Assembly: GCA_964397425.1 (NCBI GenBank)
Contig: CAYNID010000001.1
Span: forward strand, 1-64,000
DNA from: Hallerella sp964397425
GTDB lineage: Bacteria > Fibrobacterota > Fibrobacteria > Fibrobacterales > Fibrobacteraceae
Reading direction: 5' to 3'
DNA: 64,000 nt
Part shown: piece after piece, positions 8,829-18,028 of the stretch
Position numbering within the stretch: position 1 is the stretch's first letter
Layout: each line of letters starts with the position of its first letter
Notes under the pieces: model-generated
Seen by the model: only the letters and a program-made list of their open reading frames with translations
Told to the model about the DNA's origin: nothing
Database searches by the model: none
Program-made: the position numbers and the translations under genes

Positions 8829-8844
8829 TGTGATATTTATCACA
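8829..8844. promoter_or_regulatory. CRP/FNR-family operator candidate upstream of nrdD
   Basis: A perfect 16-bp palindrome, TGTGATATTTATCACA, which has the TGTGA-N6-TCACA form bound by CRP/FNR-superfamily regulators. A TTAAAT element at 8868-8873 could serve as a -10, giving a start near 8880 and placing the palindrome centre about 43 nt upstream, the usual position for class II activation. Confidence 0.55.
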
Positions 8845-8984
8845 GACTGTGTTTTTTGAGAAAATGCTTAAATTTTGCAAATTTCGCCAGTTTTGAGGAA
8901 AACGCCAAACCAGCCCCCGCAGTCCGAAAAGGAATTTGGGGAATTGGTAAATTTGGATTCAAGAAGATAAGATTGAGGTGTTAG

Positions 8985-11294
8985 ATGACGATTTACGATG
9001 AGTCTTTGGACGGAAACTTGGAGATGGACGCTCCGCAGATTTACATCATGAAGCGTTCGGGCGAACGCGTGCCGTTTGATGGAGAAAAAATTGCGAATGC
9101 GATTCGCAAGGCGAATCAGGAAGAGGGCATTGTTTCGGACAAGTTGACCGATGAGCAAATTGCGGGCATTGTGGCGGGCATAGAAAAGGACGCGAGGAAT
9201 GTCGGACGCGATCTTTCTGTAGAAGAAATTCAAGACAAGGTCGAGAATTCGCTGATGGCGACTTCCAAGTTCAACGTGGCACGCCTTTACATTACATATC
9301 GTTATAAGCATAACGAACTCCGCAAGATGAGCCACATTGACCAGAAAATTGTGGGCATTGTGGAACGGGACAACGAAGAAGTCAAGCAGGAAAATTCGAA
9401 CAAGAATCCGACGGTGCTCTCCGTGCAGCGCGATTACATGGCGGGGGAATGGAGCCGCTATTATACGGGCCGTTATTTGCTTCCGGAGAACATTGTCTCG
9501 GCGCACAAAGACGGCTTGATCCATTTCCATGATGCGGATTACTTTGCCCAACACATGCACAACTGCTGCTTGGTGAATTTGGGCGACATGCTGGACAATG
9601 GAACGTGTATCAGCGGAACACATATTGATTCTCCCAAAAGCTTCAATACGGCGTGCACGGTCGCTTCGCAAATCGTGGCGCAAGTCGCTTCGAGCCAGTA
9701 CGGCGGGCAAACTATTACCATGTCGCACCTGGCGAAGTATGTCGATATCAGTCGGCAGAAAATTGCAAAACGGCTGCAGCGGGAGTTTTCCGCGGTGGGC
9801 GTTTCCATGCCGGAAGAAAAACTGAAGACCATCGTAGAAGAGGAAGTGCGCCGCGAAGTGGAATCCGGCTGCCAGACGATCCAATATCAGCTGATTACGC
9901 TCCAGTCTACAAACGGACAGGCTCCATTTGTCACTGTATTCCTGTATTTGCACGAAGTTCCAGAAGGTCAAATTCGCGACGACTTGGCTTTGATTATCGA
10001 AGTGATGTTGAAACAGAGAATCTTGGGGGTGAAAGACAATCGGGGGTATTACATCACGCCCGCGTTCCCGAAGCTCATTTATGTGCTTCAAGACGACAAC
10101 GTCGATGAAGGCTCCAAGTATTTTTATTTGACGAAACTCGCTGCGGAATGTACGGCGAAACGGATGGTTCCCGATTACATCTCTGAAAAAATCGCGCTCC
10201 AGATGAAGGGCGATTGTTACCCTTGCATGGGTTGCCGCTCTTTCCTCACCCCGGACCGTTTTACGGATGCGGGCAAGGGAAATTTGGGAAATGCAAAAAA
10301 TTTCGTCGACGGCAAGCACAAGTATTACGGGCGGTTCAATCAGGGTGTTGTGACCATCAATTTGGTGGATGCCGCCTGCTCTTCGGGCGGGGATGAGGCG
10401 AAATTCTGGGAAATCTTGGAATCCCGTTTGGAACTTTGCCACAAAGCGTTGCGTCTCCGGCATGAAAGGCTTTTGGGAACGCCGTCGGATGTCGCCCCCA
10501 TTCTTTGGCAAGACGGCGCCCTTGCGCGCCTCAAACCGGGAGAAGTCATTGACAGGCTGCTTTATGACGGATATTCCACGCTTTCCTTGGGGTATGCCGG
10601 GCTTGCAGAATGTGTTTATTACATGAAAAAAATTTCGCACACGGCGGCAGAAGGCGAAGCGTTTGGCTTAAAGGTGATGCAGGCGCTGAACGACAGCTGC
10701 GCCAAGTGGAAAGCGGCGGAAAACATCGACTATTCTGTTTACGGGACACCTCTTGAAAGTACGACGTATAAATTCGCCAAATCCCTCCAGAAACGCTTTG
10801 GGATGATTCCCCACGTGACGGACAAGAACTATATCACGAACAGTTACCATATCCACGTGACGGAAGAAATCGATGCGTTCTCGAAGCTTTCAAAAGAAGC
10901 GGAATTCCAACGCCTTTCGCCGGGTGGCGCCATCAGCTACGTGGAAGTGCCGAATATGCAAGGCAATTTGCCCGCCGTGATAGCCATCATGAAGCATATT
11001 TACAATTCCATCCTTTATGCGGAACTCAACACAAAGTCCGATCTTTGCGATTCTTGCGGTTATAACGGCGAAATTCGCGTCGTCAAGGATTCTACGGGAA
11101 AGCTTGTCTGGGAATGCCCGAATTGCGGAAACCGAGACCAGACGAAAATGCACGTGGCGCGCCGGACTTGCGGTTACATTGGAACGCAATACTGGAATCA
11201 GGGGCGGACTGCGGAAATTGCAGACAGGGTCTTGCACATCGGCCTTGGCGAAATTCCCATGTTGGACGCTCAAAATCCGAACGCTTCCCATTAA
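8985..11294 (+). CDS. nrdD: Anaerobic (class III) ribonucleoside-triphosphate reductase, catalytic subunit
   Basis: Reduces ribonucleotides to deoxyribonucleotides without oxygen using a glycyl radical. The 769-residue protein starts with an ATP-cone (about residues 17-110, KRSGERVPFDGEKI) for allosteric control. Near the C-terminus are the zinc-binding pairs CDSC and CPNC and the glycyl-radical loop RTCGYIG. A gaggtg site lies 6 nt before the ATG. nrdG, its activase, follows after 3 nt. A CRP/FNR-like palindrome about 140 nt upstream suggests regulation by redox or carbon state. Confidence 0.97.
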   Translation: MTIYDESLDGNLEMDAPQIYIMKRSGERVPFDGEKIANAIRKANQEEGIVSDKLTDEQIAGIVAGIEKDARNVGRDLSVEEIQDKVENSLMATSKFNVARLYITYRYKHNELRKMSHIDQKIVGIVERDNEEVKQENSNKNPTVLSVQRDYMAGEWSRYYTGRYLLPENIVSAHKDGLIHFHDADYFAQHMHNCCLVNLGDMLDNGTCISGTHIDSPKSFNTACTVASQIVAQVASSQYGGQTITMSHLAKYVDISRQKIAKRLQREFSAVGVSMPEEKLKTIVEEEVRREVESGCQTIQYQLITLQSTNGQAPFVTVFLYLHEVPEGQIRDDLALIIEVMLKQRILGVKDNRGYYITPAFPKLIYVLQDDNVDEGSKYFYLTKLAAECTAKRMVPDYISEKIALQMKGDCYPCMGCRSFLTPDRFTDAGKGNLGNAKNFVDGKHKYYGRFNQGVVTINLVDAACSSGGDEAKFWEILESRLELCHKALRLRHERLLGTPSDVAPILWQDGALARLKPGEVIDRLLYDGYSTLSLGYAGLAECVYYMKKISHTAAEGEAFGLKVMQALNDSCAKWKAAENIDYSVYGTPLESTTYKFAKSLQKRFGMIPHVTDKNYITNSYHIHVTEEIDAFSKLSKEAEFQRLSPGGAISYVEVPNMQGNLPAVIAIMKHIYNSILYAELNTKSDLCDSCGYNGEIRVVKDSTGKLVWECPNCGNRDQTKMHVARRTCGYIGTQYWNQGRTAEIADRVLHIGLGEIPMLDAQNPNASH

Positions 11295-11297
11295 GGT

Positions 11298-11828
11298 ATG
11301 CACGTCGGGCAAATTTACAAGGCGGATTGCGCAAACGGAACGGGTATCCGGATTTCTCTCTTTGTTTCCGGGTGCACGATTCATTGCGCGGGCTGCTTCA
11401 ACGCCCGGACGTGGGATTTTCATTTTGGTGTTCCTTACGACGACAAAATTGAACAGCTGATCCTCGATGAATTGGCGAAGGATTTTTACGAAGGCATCAC
11501 GATTCTCGGCGGGGAACCTTTTGAACCTTCGAATCAGCGGGTGTTGGTGACGCTTATCCGGCGCATCAAAAAAGAATTGCCAAGTAAGAACATTTGGATG
11601 TTTTCCGGTTTCGTCTATGACCGCGATTTGATTCCGGGCGGCAAGCGCCATGTGGAATGTACCGATGAAATTTTGAATTCGATAGATGTTCTTGTTGACG
11701 GGCCTTTCATGGTTGAAAAAAAGAATATCGCGCTCCGGTTCCGCGGTTCTGAAAATCAACGCATCATCGACATGAAGGCGAGCCGTCGCCTGGGAAAAGT
11801 GGTTTTGATGGAAAGCGGCGACGCTTAA
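11298..11828 (+). CDS. nrdG: Anaerobic ribonucleotide reductase-activating protein (radical SAM)
   Basis: Uses S-adenosylmethionine and a [4Fe-4S] cluster to install the glycyl radical on NrdD. The cluster motif is CTIHCAGC (CxxxCxxC), followed by the GGEPF SAM-binding motif; 176 residues is the usual length. It starts 3 nt after the nrdD stop, so the two are translationally linked. Confidence 0.95.
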   Translation: MHVGQIYKADCANGTGIRISLFVSGCTIHCAGCFNARTWDFHFGVPYDDKIEQLILDELAKDFYEGITILGGEPFEPSNQRVLVTLIRRIKKELPSKNIWMFSGFVYDRDLIPGGKRHVECTDEILNSIDVLVDGPFMVEKKNIALRFRGSENQRIIDMKASRRLGKVVLMESGDA

Positions 11829-11837
11829 CGAAAACTT

Positions 11838-13121
11838 TTACAGCCCAAGTTCGCTTTCTATCCAACGGAAACGTTCCGAAATCCAAAATTGGAGAGAATC
11901 GACGGCTTCGTCATACGATGAATAGGATTCGTTGAAAATACCATCGGAATTGCTGAGGACCGGCCATCTCCGGTATTCGTTTTGGGAAGCCTGTTTTAAA
12001 ATTTTCTTTGCAGAATCAGCGAAGGCGCTTGCTCGATAAAACGTCTCCTTGTTGGATTTCCAAAAATGGCGCACCGCGGATTGGAACGGTTCGCTTTGAA
12101 AAAGAAGATAAAACCAGTTGCCTTGCCTAGTGTACCAATGCTCCGGCGGCAGATTTTCTTGGAGGCCTAAGCCGTAGGCGTTGTCAAAATCCCAAGCGGG
12201 CCCCGTTTTGATGGGGGAACCTTTTTGCCATGTAAAGTAAAGGCTTTTGTGGAAATGACCATCGATATTTTTGGAAAATTCCTGAATCCAGTAATAGCGG
12301 ACAAAATCTTCGACAGAAATCCATTGGGAAAGGGCTTCCGGATTTTGAATTTGACCGCTTTGCAAAAAAACTTCCACGCTGTCGATATGCGACTTGAGGA
12401 CTTGTATGGATTGTGGGGTAACGTTTTTGGGGAATTTGATGCGGAAAAGGAGTCCGGCGTTGGAAATAAAATACGGGTCTCCGTGCGTGGCGTTTTCAAT
12501 TGTTTTTTCGAAAAGGAAGCTCGAAGCGTTTTTGGGAATGTCCACGCGGTCTGCGGCGACTTTGACGGATTCTGTCAGCTGGAATACGCCCGCGTATTTG
12601 CGGTTCACAAACAGCTCCACAAATTGAGAACGCGGCGTGTAAGCGGCTCCGAGCGCTTCTGAAAGCCGGTGCGTAATCCAGTTCCGCATCAGTGTTTTGT
12701 CCCGATGATTGGAAATGAGCAGCCAGTCTCTGTCTTTGGGCATTCCGAACAGGGAAACTTTATTTTCAAATTCGATTTTCAAACTGTATTTGGAAAATTC
12801 CCAGGAATAATTCCCGTGCCCTTTGACAGTCAGGCGGAAAACTTCGCTTTGTGGGGCGTCTTTGCCGTAAATTTGCAGCAGGGCGGGAATTTTTGTATCG
12901 CGGTCCCGAATGTCGGCAAAGTCTTCTGTTTCCAAGGCGATTCGAGGGAGTCCGGCGTAAGGATATTCGGAATCGTCGACAGGCAAATAGGAGCTTTCTT
13001 TTGGGGAAGCATCTGTCGAATGCCAAAGACATCCGTTGAAAAGTCCCGCTGCCAAAAGGAGAATGAGCGCAGAACGTTTCTTTAACCGGAATCCGGGAAT
13101 CAATGTCGGGAATTTTGGCAT
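11838..13121 (-). CDS. CotH kinase family lipoprotein
   Basis: CotH proteins are atypical kinase-fold proteins. The diagnostic block is present: KGHGNYSWEFSKYSLKIEF, then SLFGMPKDRDWLLISNHRDK, then a later GPAWDFDNAYG motif. From the ATG at 13121 the N-terminus has a basic stretch, a hydrophobic segment and a lipobox (LFNGC, Cys at about residue 30), so it is predicted to be membrane-anchored outside the cytoplasm. An in-frame start at 13211 would put about 30 extra residues before the signal, and neither start has a good ribosome site. The gene converges on nrdG with a 9-nt gap. In Fibrobacter such proteins are frequent, but their substrates are not known to me. Confidence 0.85.
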   Translation of the reverse strand: MPKFPTLIPGFRLKKRSALILLLAAGLFNGCLWHSTDASPKESSYLPVDDSEYPYAGLPRIALETEDFADIRDRDTKIPALLQIYGKDAPQSEVFRLTVKGHGNYSWEFSKYSLKIEFENKVSLFGMPKDRDWLLISNHRDKTLMRNWITHRLSEALGAAYTPRSQFVELFVNRKYAGVFQLTESVKVAADRVDIPKNASSFLFEKTIENATHGDPYFISNAGLLFRIKFPKNVTPQSIQVLKSHIDSVEVFLQSGQIQNPEALSQWISVEDFVRYYWIQEFSKNIDGHFHKSLYFTWQKGSPIKTGPAWDFDNAYGLGLQENLPPEHWYTRQGNWFYLLFQSEPFQSAVRHFWKSNKETFYRASAFADSAKKILKQASQNEYRRWPVLSNSDGIFNESYSSYDEAVDSLQFWISERFRWIESELGL

Positions 13122-13264
13122 CGCTTGAAAAATACATCGAAATTGTTTTTTACGGCAAAAGGGATGGGCTATTTTGAAGGGATTCTGCATTTGGCGAAGA
13201 AAAGGTTGCACGAAAACGCCAGACGAGTATATCTTGAAAAAAGAATCATCGAAGAGGTAATCTT

Positions 13265-13897
13265 ATGGCAAAATGGACATGGCTTTCTGGATTGGCTTCG
13301 GACTTGAACGCTTGGGAAGACGATCTTTCCCTGGTGGATTCGGATGCTGAACATACATTTGTTTCTTATGCGGATGTGATTGCGTCTGTCGGAAATATTT
13401 TTGCGCTCCCGGTTGTGGCAAAGGCCGATGTATTGGTGGGCATGGATTTTTCCGCCCTTGTCATGTTGAAAAATCTGTCCAAACGCCCTAAAGGGCAACG
13501 CTGGGTGATGCTTGCGCCGATATTGGATTTTTGCCACGGCGATGATGCCTGGCCGCAGAAACAAGTGCTTTTGATGGCTAGGGAAGTTAAAAAAATGCCG
13601 AAAAATGCGCTGCAGGACTTGCTAGAACTTTTTGGACCCGCAGACGAATTTCATCAGGAGCTGTGGATGGAAACCGCCTTGAAAATGGGTGCGGATAAAA
13701 TCGCCGCCGGCTTTGAATATCTGGCGACGGAAAAAATTGAAGAGCCTGTGGACGTGCCTCATTGTGAAGTGCGATTTGGCAAAGAAGACGCTTGGATTAC
13801 GGCTCCGGCAGTGGATGCCGCCAAAAAACTGTTGAATGGGGCGAATGTTTTGACGCGCCCCAAGGCGGGGCACTGGGCCATTTCGCTTATCGCTTGA
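13265..13897 (+). CDS. Alpha/beta-hydrolase-like protein with altered nucleophile elbow
   Basis: The 210-residue sequence follows the layout of BioH/BioG-like hydrolases: an N-terminal WLSG...W segment, a nucleophile-elbow position at VGMDFSALV (about residues 58-66), an acid-loop-like FGKEDAWI and a terminal AGHW that would carry the catalytic His. The elbow lacks the usual G-x-S-x-G: reading GMDFS against GWSMG puts Asp at the nucleophile position. It may be inactive or use Asp. The start at 13265 has agaggt upstream. The 3' end overlaps the convergent lnt by 11 nt. The biotin-esterase relationship is an inference. Confidence 0.6.
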   Translation: MAKWTWLSGLASDLNAWEDDLSLVDSDAEHTFVSYADVIASVGNIFALPVVAKADVLVGMDFSALVMLKNLSKRPKGQRWVMLAPILDFCHGDDAWPQKQVLLMAREVKKMPKNALQDLLELFGPADEFHQELWMETALKMGADKIAAGFEYLATEKIEEPVDVPHCEVRFGKEDAWITAPAVDAAKKLLNGANVLTRPKAGHWAISLIA

Positions 13898-15743
13898 ACG
13901 CCTTGAATCCCAAAAGGGCTAGCAGGTAAGCGAAGAAAAATCCGAGCAGTCCAAATTCCACGGCATCTCCGACGTGGAAATAAAGAGTGTCTCGGGTGCG
14001 GAGGGGAATGCGCCGCGTGATGACGCGTTCTGTGAAAAGTTCTGTTTTCTGTTCCACGTGTCCGTATTGATCGATGAAGGCTGAAACTCCGGTATTGGTG
14101 CAGCGGACAATCGGATAGCCGTTTTCGATGGCGCGGTAACGCAATTGGTTAAAGTGCTGCGCCGCTGCCGTACTTTTTCCGAACCAACCATCGTTGGTGA
14201 TGTCGACCATCAGGCGAGAACCGTCGCGGATGGAACGCCTGGCTTCCATGCCGTAAATGGTTTCGTAACAAATAAAAGGGCTCCAGGAATACGGTTCGAA
14301 AACGGGCCTGTCTTTTCCCGGGACAAAGTTTCCCTGTCCCACGTCGACATAGTTCAAAATGGGGAAGACATCGTCAAAGGGCAATCTTTCGCTGAAAGGT
14401 ACCAGGTGAGTCTTGACATAACGTTCGGGATCGTTTTTTTCCGGAGAAAAAAGGAATCCGCTGTTGTAAAGGTTCACGGGGCGGGGAGGTTTTCCTAGGC
14501 GGTCGTAATCCAGAGCTCCGATAAACAGCCTGGTGTCCGTTCCGCGGATGCGTTCCCGGATCCAATTCTTTTCTCGATGCCTTTTTTGCAAAAAGTCTGG
14601 AATGGCCGTTTCTGGGAAAACGACCAAATCGATATCGCCCGCTTCCCAATCGATGCTGTCATTTGCCAAACGCCACGTTTTTTCGACAATGGAATCGTAA
14701 TAAGCTTTGCTCCATTTGGCTGTTTGGGGAACATTGGGCTGAACGATGGCCACTTTGGGCGCTTCGGTTCCGGTAGGCGTGTAGAACGGTTGTGCTTCGG
14801 GTTTTGAAAGAACGGCTGTTCCATAAATCCAAAGGAGGGCGAAAATGATAATCGGGGCTGCCAAAAGGCGTTTTTTCCGAAAAATGAACGCTTCGGCGAC
14901 GGCTTGGTTGCTTCCGATGATGAGTGTCGTGTAACCGAAAATGCCTATCAGCGAAAGAGCTTGCAGCAGGGGAAGTTGATTGCCGAAGGCGTAACCGAGA
15001 TGGCTCCAGGGAAAGCTGAAATCGCCGTAGCTGCGCGTCATTTCCAAGCCCGCGTAAAAGAACGGAAAAAGAATTCGGAAAATGGGAATTCCTTTGAATT
15101 TCAAGTGGCGGCCTGCAACAAAAACCGCCGCGGCTATCGTATTGTAAACGCTGAAATAGGAAATGAGCAAGATCAGTCCAATGAAAATGAGGACGGCCGG
15201 GCCGACGTTCATCACATTGTAAATCCAGTAATAGTTGACCGCGTTGTAAAGAAATCCCGACCAGAACGAAGCGAAAACAGCCGTTTGCAAATTGGACTTG
15301 AGTAAAACGAGGAACCATGGGGCGAGAAATACCAAAGCGCCGGGGCCCAACGGGAGCGGTGGAAATGTCAGCGCGTAAAATCCCCATCCAATGGAACAGA
15401 CGAAGAGCGCCAAACGGGATTCGCGTTCTTTCAGGCGGCGCCAGTTCCAAATGGCAAACCGGAAAAGTCCATAAAGAAACAGGGGAATGCTGATGGCGGA
15501 CAACTGAATCAGACCGACGTGGGAATGGAGCGTGTAATCTGCGGCAAGGGACAAAAAGCCGACCGCCGAATACAGGAAGAGCGTCTTTTGAAATTTGCCG
15601 CGGATTTTTTTTGAAAACAAGAACGGCAAAGCGGCAAGAAACGGGACAATTTGCGGAATGTATGTGTAAATGCCTTCGAAGTCGGGATTCGAAAGCAGCA
15701 AGGCCGCATTCAGAACGAATTGAATAAATAAAAAGAAAATCAT
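13887..15743 (-). CDS. lnt: Apolipoprotein N-acyltransferase
   Basis: Adds the third acyl chain to lipoproteins at the inner membrane. The 618-residue protein has several hydrophobic segments in the first half and a nitrilase-fold domain in the second. The catalytic triad positions are visible: Glu in VVFPETAIPDF, Lys in KTHLVPFSERLPF, Cys in FICYETIYG. It is somewhat longer than typical Lnt (about 510) because of an extended membrane region. It is translationally coupled to rsmI through an ATGA overlap. Lipoproteins in this window are likely substrates. Confidence 0.93.
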   Translation of the reverse strand: MIFFLFIQFVLNAALLLSNPDFEGIYTYIPQIVPFLAALPFLFSKKIRGKFQKTLFLYSAVGFLSLAADYTLHSHVGLIQLSAISIPLFLYGLFRFAIWNWRRLKERESRLALFVCSIGWGFYALTFPPLPLGPGALVFLAPWFLVLLKSNLQTAVFASFWSGFLYNAVNYYWIYNVMNVGPAVLIFIGLILLISYFSVYNTIAAAVFVAGRHLKFKGIPIFRILFPFFYAGLEMTRSYGDFSFPWSHLGYAFGNQLPLLQALSLIGIFGYTTLIIGSNQAVAEAFIFRKKRLLAAPIIIFALLWIYGTAVLSKPEAQPFYTPTGTEAPKVAIVQPNVPQTAKWSKAYYDSIVEKTWRLANDSIDWEAGDIDLVVFPETAIPDFLQKRHREKNWIRERIRGTDTRLFIGALDYDRLGKPPRPVNLYNSGFLFSPEKNDPERYVKTHLVPFSERLPFDDVFPILNYVDVGQGNFVPGKDRPVFEPYSWSPFICYETIYGMEARRSIRDGSRLMVDITNDGWFGKSTAAAQHFNQLRYRAIENGYPIVRCTNTGVSAFIDQYGHVEQKTELFTERVITRRIPLRTRDTLYFHVGDAVEFGLLGFFFAYLLALLGFKAFKR

Positions 15744-16426
15744 AAACCGCCTTTTCCCTGTGGATGGAATATCAAAACGAATTCGCCTTTCGGTTCACGG
15801 TTTTTGTAATGCTCCAATAAATTTGACGGCGTTCCCACCAGATGCTCTTCGAATTTTTTGGTGAGTTCGCGCATGAGCGCAATGGGGATTTCGCCAAAGA
15901 CTTGCCCAATTTCTCCGATGAATTTTACCAGGTTATGCGGGCTGGCGTAAAAAATGAGAGTTGAATCTGCGGATTCTTTCAGTTTTTCGAGTAAATGCAA
16001 CCGTTGCGCGCTTTTTTTGGGAGAAAAATTTTCAAACCGGAAACGGTCTGTCGGCATGCCGCTGGATACAAGCGCATTTACCATGGCGCAGGCGCCGGGA
16101 ACGCTGCGCACTTCGATTCCTTCGCGAACGCATTCACGGACCAAGTTGAACGCCGGGTCTGCAATTCCTGGTGTTCCAGCATCGCTGATGATGGCCAAGT
16201 CGCCTTCGGATTTCAAAAACTCAACATACTTCGGAGTCACCGTTTCTTTGTTGAAGTCGTGATAGCTTTTCATTGGAGTGTGAATGTCAAAATGATCAAA
16301 AAGAAGGCGCGAATGACGGGTGTCTTCGGCCAATACAAGGGGCACTTCTTTCAAAATGCGTACGGCTCGAAAGGTCATGTCTTCGAGATTTCCAATGGGA
16401 GTAGCGACAACGTAAAGAGTATGCAT
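15740..16426 (-). CDS. rsmI: 16S rRNA (cytidine1402-2'-O)-methyltransferase
   Basis: RsmI methylates the ribose of C1402 in the decoding centre of 16S rRNA. The protein starts MHTLYVVATPIGNLEDMTFRA, with the tetrapyrrole-methylase fold motifs LAEDTRHSRLL, ISDAGTPGIADP and VPGACAMVNALVSSG. The ATG at 16426 is chosen because this N-terminus is the family one; an upstream in-frame start at 16468 would run into the preceding gene. That gives 228 residues, slightly shorter than E. coli RsmI (286). The stop overlaps the lnt start (ATGA). Confidence 0.93.
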   Translation of the reverse strand: MHTLYVVATPIGNLEDMTFRAVRILKEVPLVLAEDTRHSRLLFDHFDIHTPMKSYHDFNKETVTPKYVEFLKSEGDLAIISDAGTPGIADPAFNLVRECVREGIEVRSVPGACAMVNALVSSGMPTDRFRFENFSPKKSAQRLHLLEKLKESADSTLIFYASPHNLVKFIGEIGQVFGEIPIALMRELTKKFEEHLVGTPSNLLEHYKNREPKGEFVLIFHPQGKGGL

Positions 16427-16436
16427 GGTTTTGAAG

Positions 16437-16985
16437 TTAGTAAAAGTCCGGGGACGTGGATTTGTCAATGGGAGAGAAAAGAGATTGCTGCAATCGCGAT
16501 ATGAGTTTTTTGTGAATCATATCGGCGTGGTCTTGGACAAGTCCGTTTCTATAAGGACCGTACCAAAAAAGTCGGGGATGTTCTTCTTCTAAGAGCCAGA
16601 TTTTTTGGACAACTGTTTTTTCGCAGGTGAGCGTACATTCGACGGTCATTTGAATATCGTCTTTGCGGGGCATGGCGGGCCAAAATGGAGCGAGGACAAA
16701 AATGCCCAGATACCAAAAACTCGCATAATGCTCTTCGACGCGTCCTTGAAAAGAAATGTTCAATTCGCATCCTTTGGGAATGACTCCCGTTAAATGCGGA
16801 ATATATGCGCGTTTCAACGCTTCGGGAAATTCAACGGTGTCCCCATTTTCGGTTGCGGAAAACGTGATTTTCGTATTTTGAACTGGAATATTTTCGTTGG
16901 CAGATGCAGAAAAGTCCGCATTGTAAAGTGCCGGAGCGCAGGCGGAAAAGAAAAGAACGGCGAAAATTTCCAAAAGCAATTTCAC
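16437..16985 (-). CDS. Putative lipoprotein of unknown function
   Basis: 182 residues with a short signal and lipobox (LFFSAC, Cys at about residue 16). A central hydrophobic stretch (WYLGIFVLAPFWPAMP) interrupts an otherwise soluble domain with three further Cys residues. I do not recognise the family. It is first in a probable three-gene run with rsmI and lnt, ending 10 nt before rsmI. Only 31 nt separate it from the divergent lpxH, so the two promoters must overlap. Confidence 0.75.
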   Translation of the reverse strand: MKLLLEIFAVLFFSACAPALYNADFSASANENIPVQNTKITFSATENGDTVEFPEALKRAYIPHLTGVIPKGCELNISFQGRVEEHYASFWYLGIFVLAPFWPAMPRKDDIQMTVECTLTCEKTVVQKIWLLEEEHPRLFWYGPYRNGLVQDHADMIHKKLISRLQQSLFSPIDKSTSPDFY

Positions 16986-17016
16986 GACTTAAAATTAGAT
17001 TATTAGATTTCGAAAC

Positions 17017-17748
17017 ATGGAAAATAAAACCGCCTATTTCATTTCGGACGCCCACTTAGGCGTAAATCCTCCCGGATCTTTGCCGAATCGGGAAACTGTG
17101 CTGGTGCGGTTTTTACGCGGAATGGCGGGGAATGCCTCGCATTTGTTTCTGATTGGGGATTTATTCGAATTTTGGTATGAATACAGGCATTATGTCGCCC
17201 GCGGGCATTTCCCCTTGTATCGGGCATTGGGCGATTTGGTGGATTCCGGGACAGAAGTCCATTATCTGATGGGCAATCACGATTTTGCGTTGGGAGATTT
17301 TTTCCCGAGCGAATTGGGCGTTTTGGTGCACCGGACATTTTCGTGTGAATTGCAAGGGCGAAATGTTTTTTTGATGCATGGCGATGGAATTCCCAAAAGC
17401 GATGGCGGATATCGTTTGGCGCGGAAAATTATCGATGCGGGATGGGCGCGTTTTCTTTTTCGTCAAATCCATCCGGATTGGGGAATGAATCTTGCGCAAT
17501 TTGTGGGAAAAAACAGCCGCAAGGCGGGAAAAAAGCGCACGATAGAGATTCAAGAATATCTGGATGCGGCGGAACAGAAAATGCGGGAATTTCACTGCGA
17601 CCTTTGTGTTCACGGACATCATCACATTCCAGGAAAGTGGAGCGTGCCGAGCGGTGAAGTTGTTTCTCCGGGGCAGTGGCTTTTTTCCATGCATTATGCG
17701 GAAATGCGGGGCGGAAACATTGTTGTTAAAGAATTCAAAGACGATTGA
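17017..17748 (+). CDS. lpxH: UDP-2,3-diacylglucosamine diphosphatase
   Basis: Cleaves UDP-2,3-diacylglucosamine to lipid X in lipid A synthesis at the cytoplasmic membrane. The calcineurin-like metal sites are all present in order: SDAHLG, GDLFEFW, GNHD, HGDG and GHHH. Length 243 matches LpxH. It implies a lipopolysaccharide-containing outer membrane. Transcribed divergently from the lipoprotein gene. Confidence 0.9.
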   Translation: MENKTAYFISDAHLGVNPPGSLPNRETVLVRFLRGMAGNASHLFLIGDLFEFWYEYRHYVARGHFPLYRALGDLVDSGTEVHYLMGNHDFALGDFFPSELGVLVHRTFSCELQGRNVFLMHGDGIPKSDGGYRLARKIIDAGWARFLFRQIHPDWGMNLAQFVGKNSRKAGKKRTIEIQEYLDAAEQKMREFHCDLCVHGHHHIPGKWSVPSGEVVSPGQWLFSMHYAEMRGGNIVVKEFKDD

Positions 17749-17983
17749 ATTTTAATAATTAGGAATGAGGAATTGGACTGTATAATTCGGAATGCGTAAT
17801 GCGGAGTTCGGAATTGGAGCTGTGAACAGGAAGCTTTCTTTGATGGGTTTCACACCAAAGCCTTTTCTGTTGCGGTGTTGAATTGCGCACGTTTTGGACG
17901 TCGGAGAGGAGGCCGTTTTTGCGGAAAGGAATGCGTTCTTTCTGCTTGCCGTTTCAAGGATTGGCTCCGGACTTTGGAAAAAT
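17749..17983. other. Intergenic stretch with short degenerate repeats
   Basis: The first 70 nt contain loose repeats of the type ggaatg/ggaatt (taggaatgagg, cggaatgcg, cggaattgg). No gene, tRNA or plausible protein frame was found on either strand. Confidence 0.4.
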
Positions 17984-18012
17984 AAAAAGCCGTCGGCAGC
18001 GCCGACGGCTTT
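17984..18012 (-). terminator. Terminator of serC
   Basis: A perfect 12-bp stem, aaagccgtcggc (17986-17997) with gccgacggcttt (18001-18012), and a three-base loop. A minus-strand T-run follows, 17 nt after the serC stop. Confidence 0.9.
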
Positions 18013-18028
18013 GATGTCTTTGGTTGGA

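Noticed and set aside
8868..10640. 590-codon open frame on the minus strand
   Set aside because: Antisense to nrdD; no ribosome site and no recognisable motifs.
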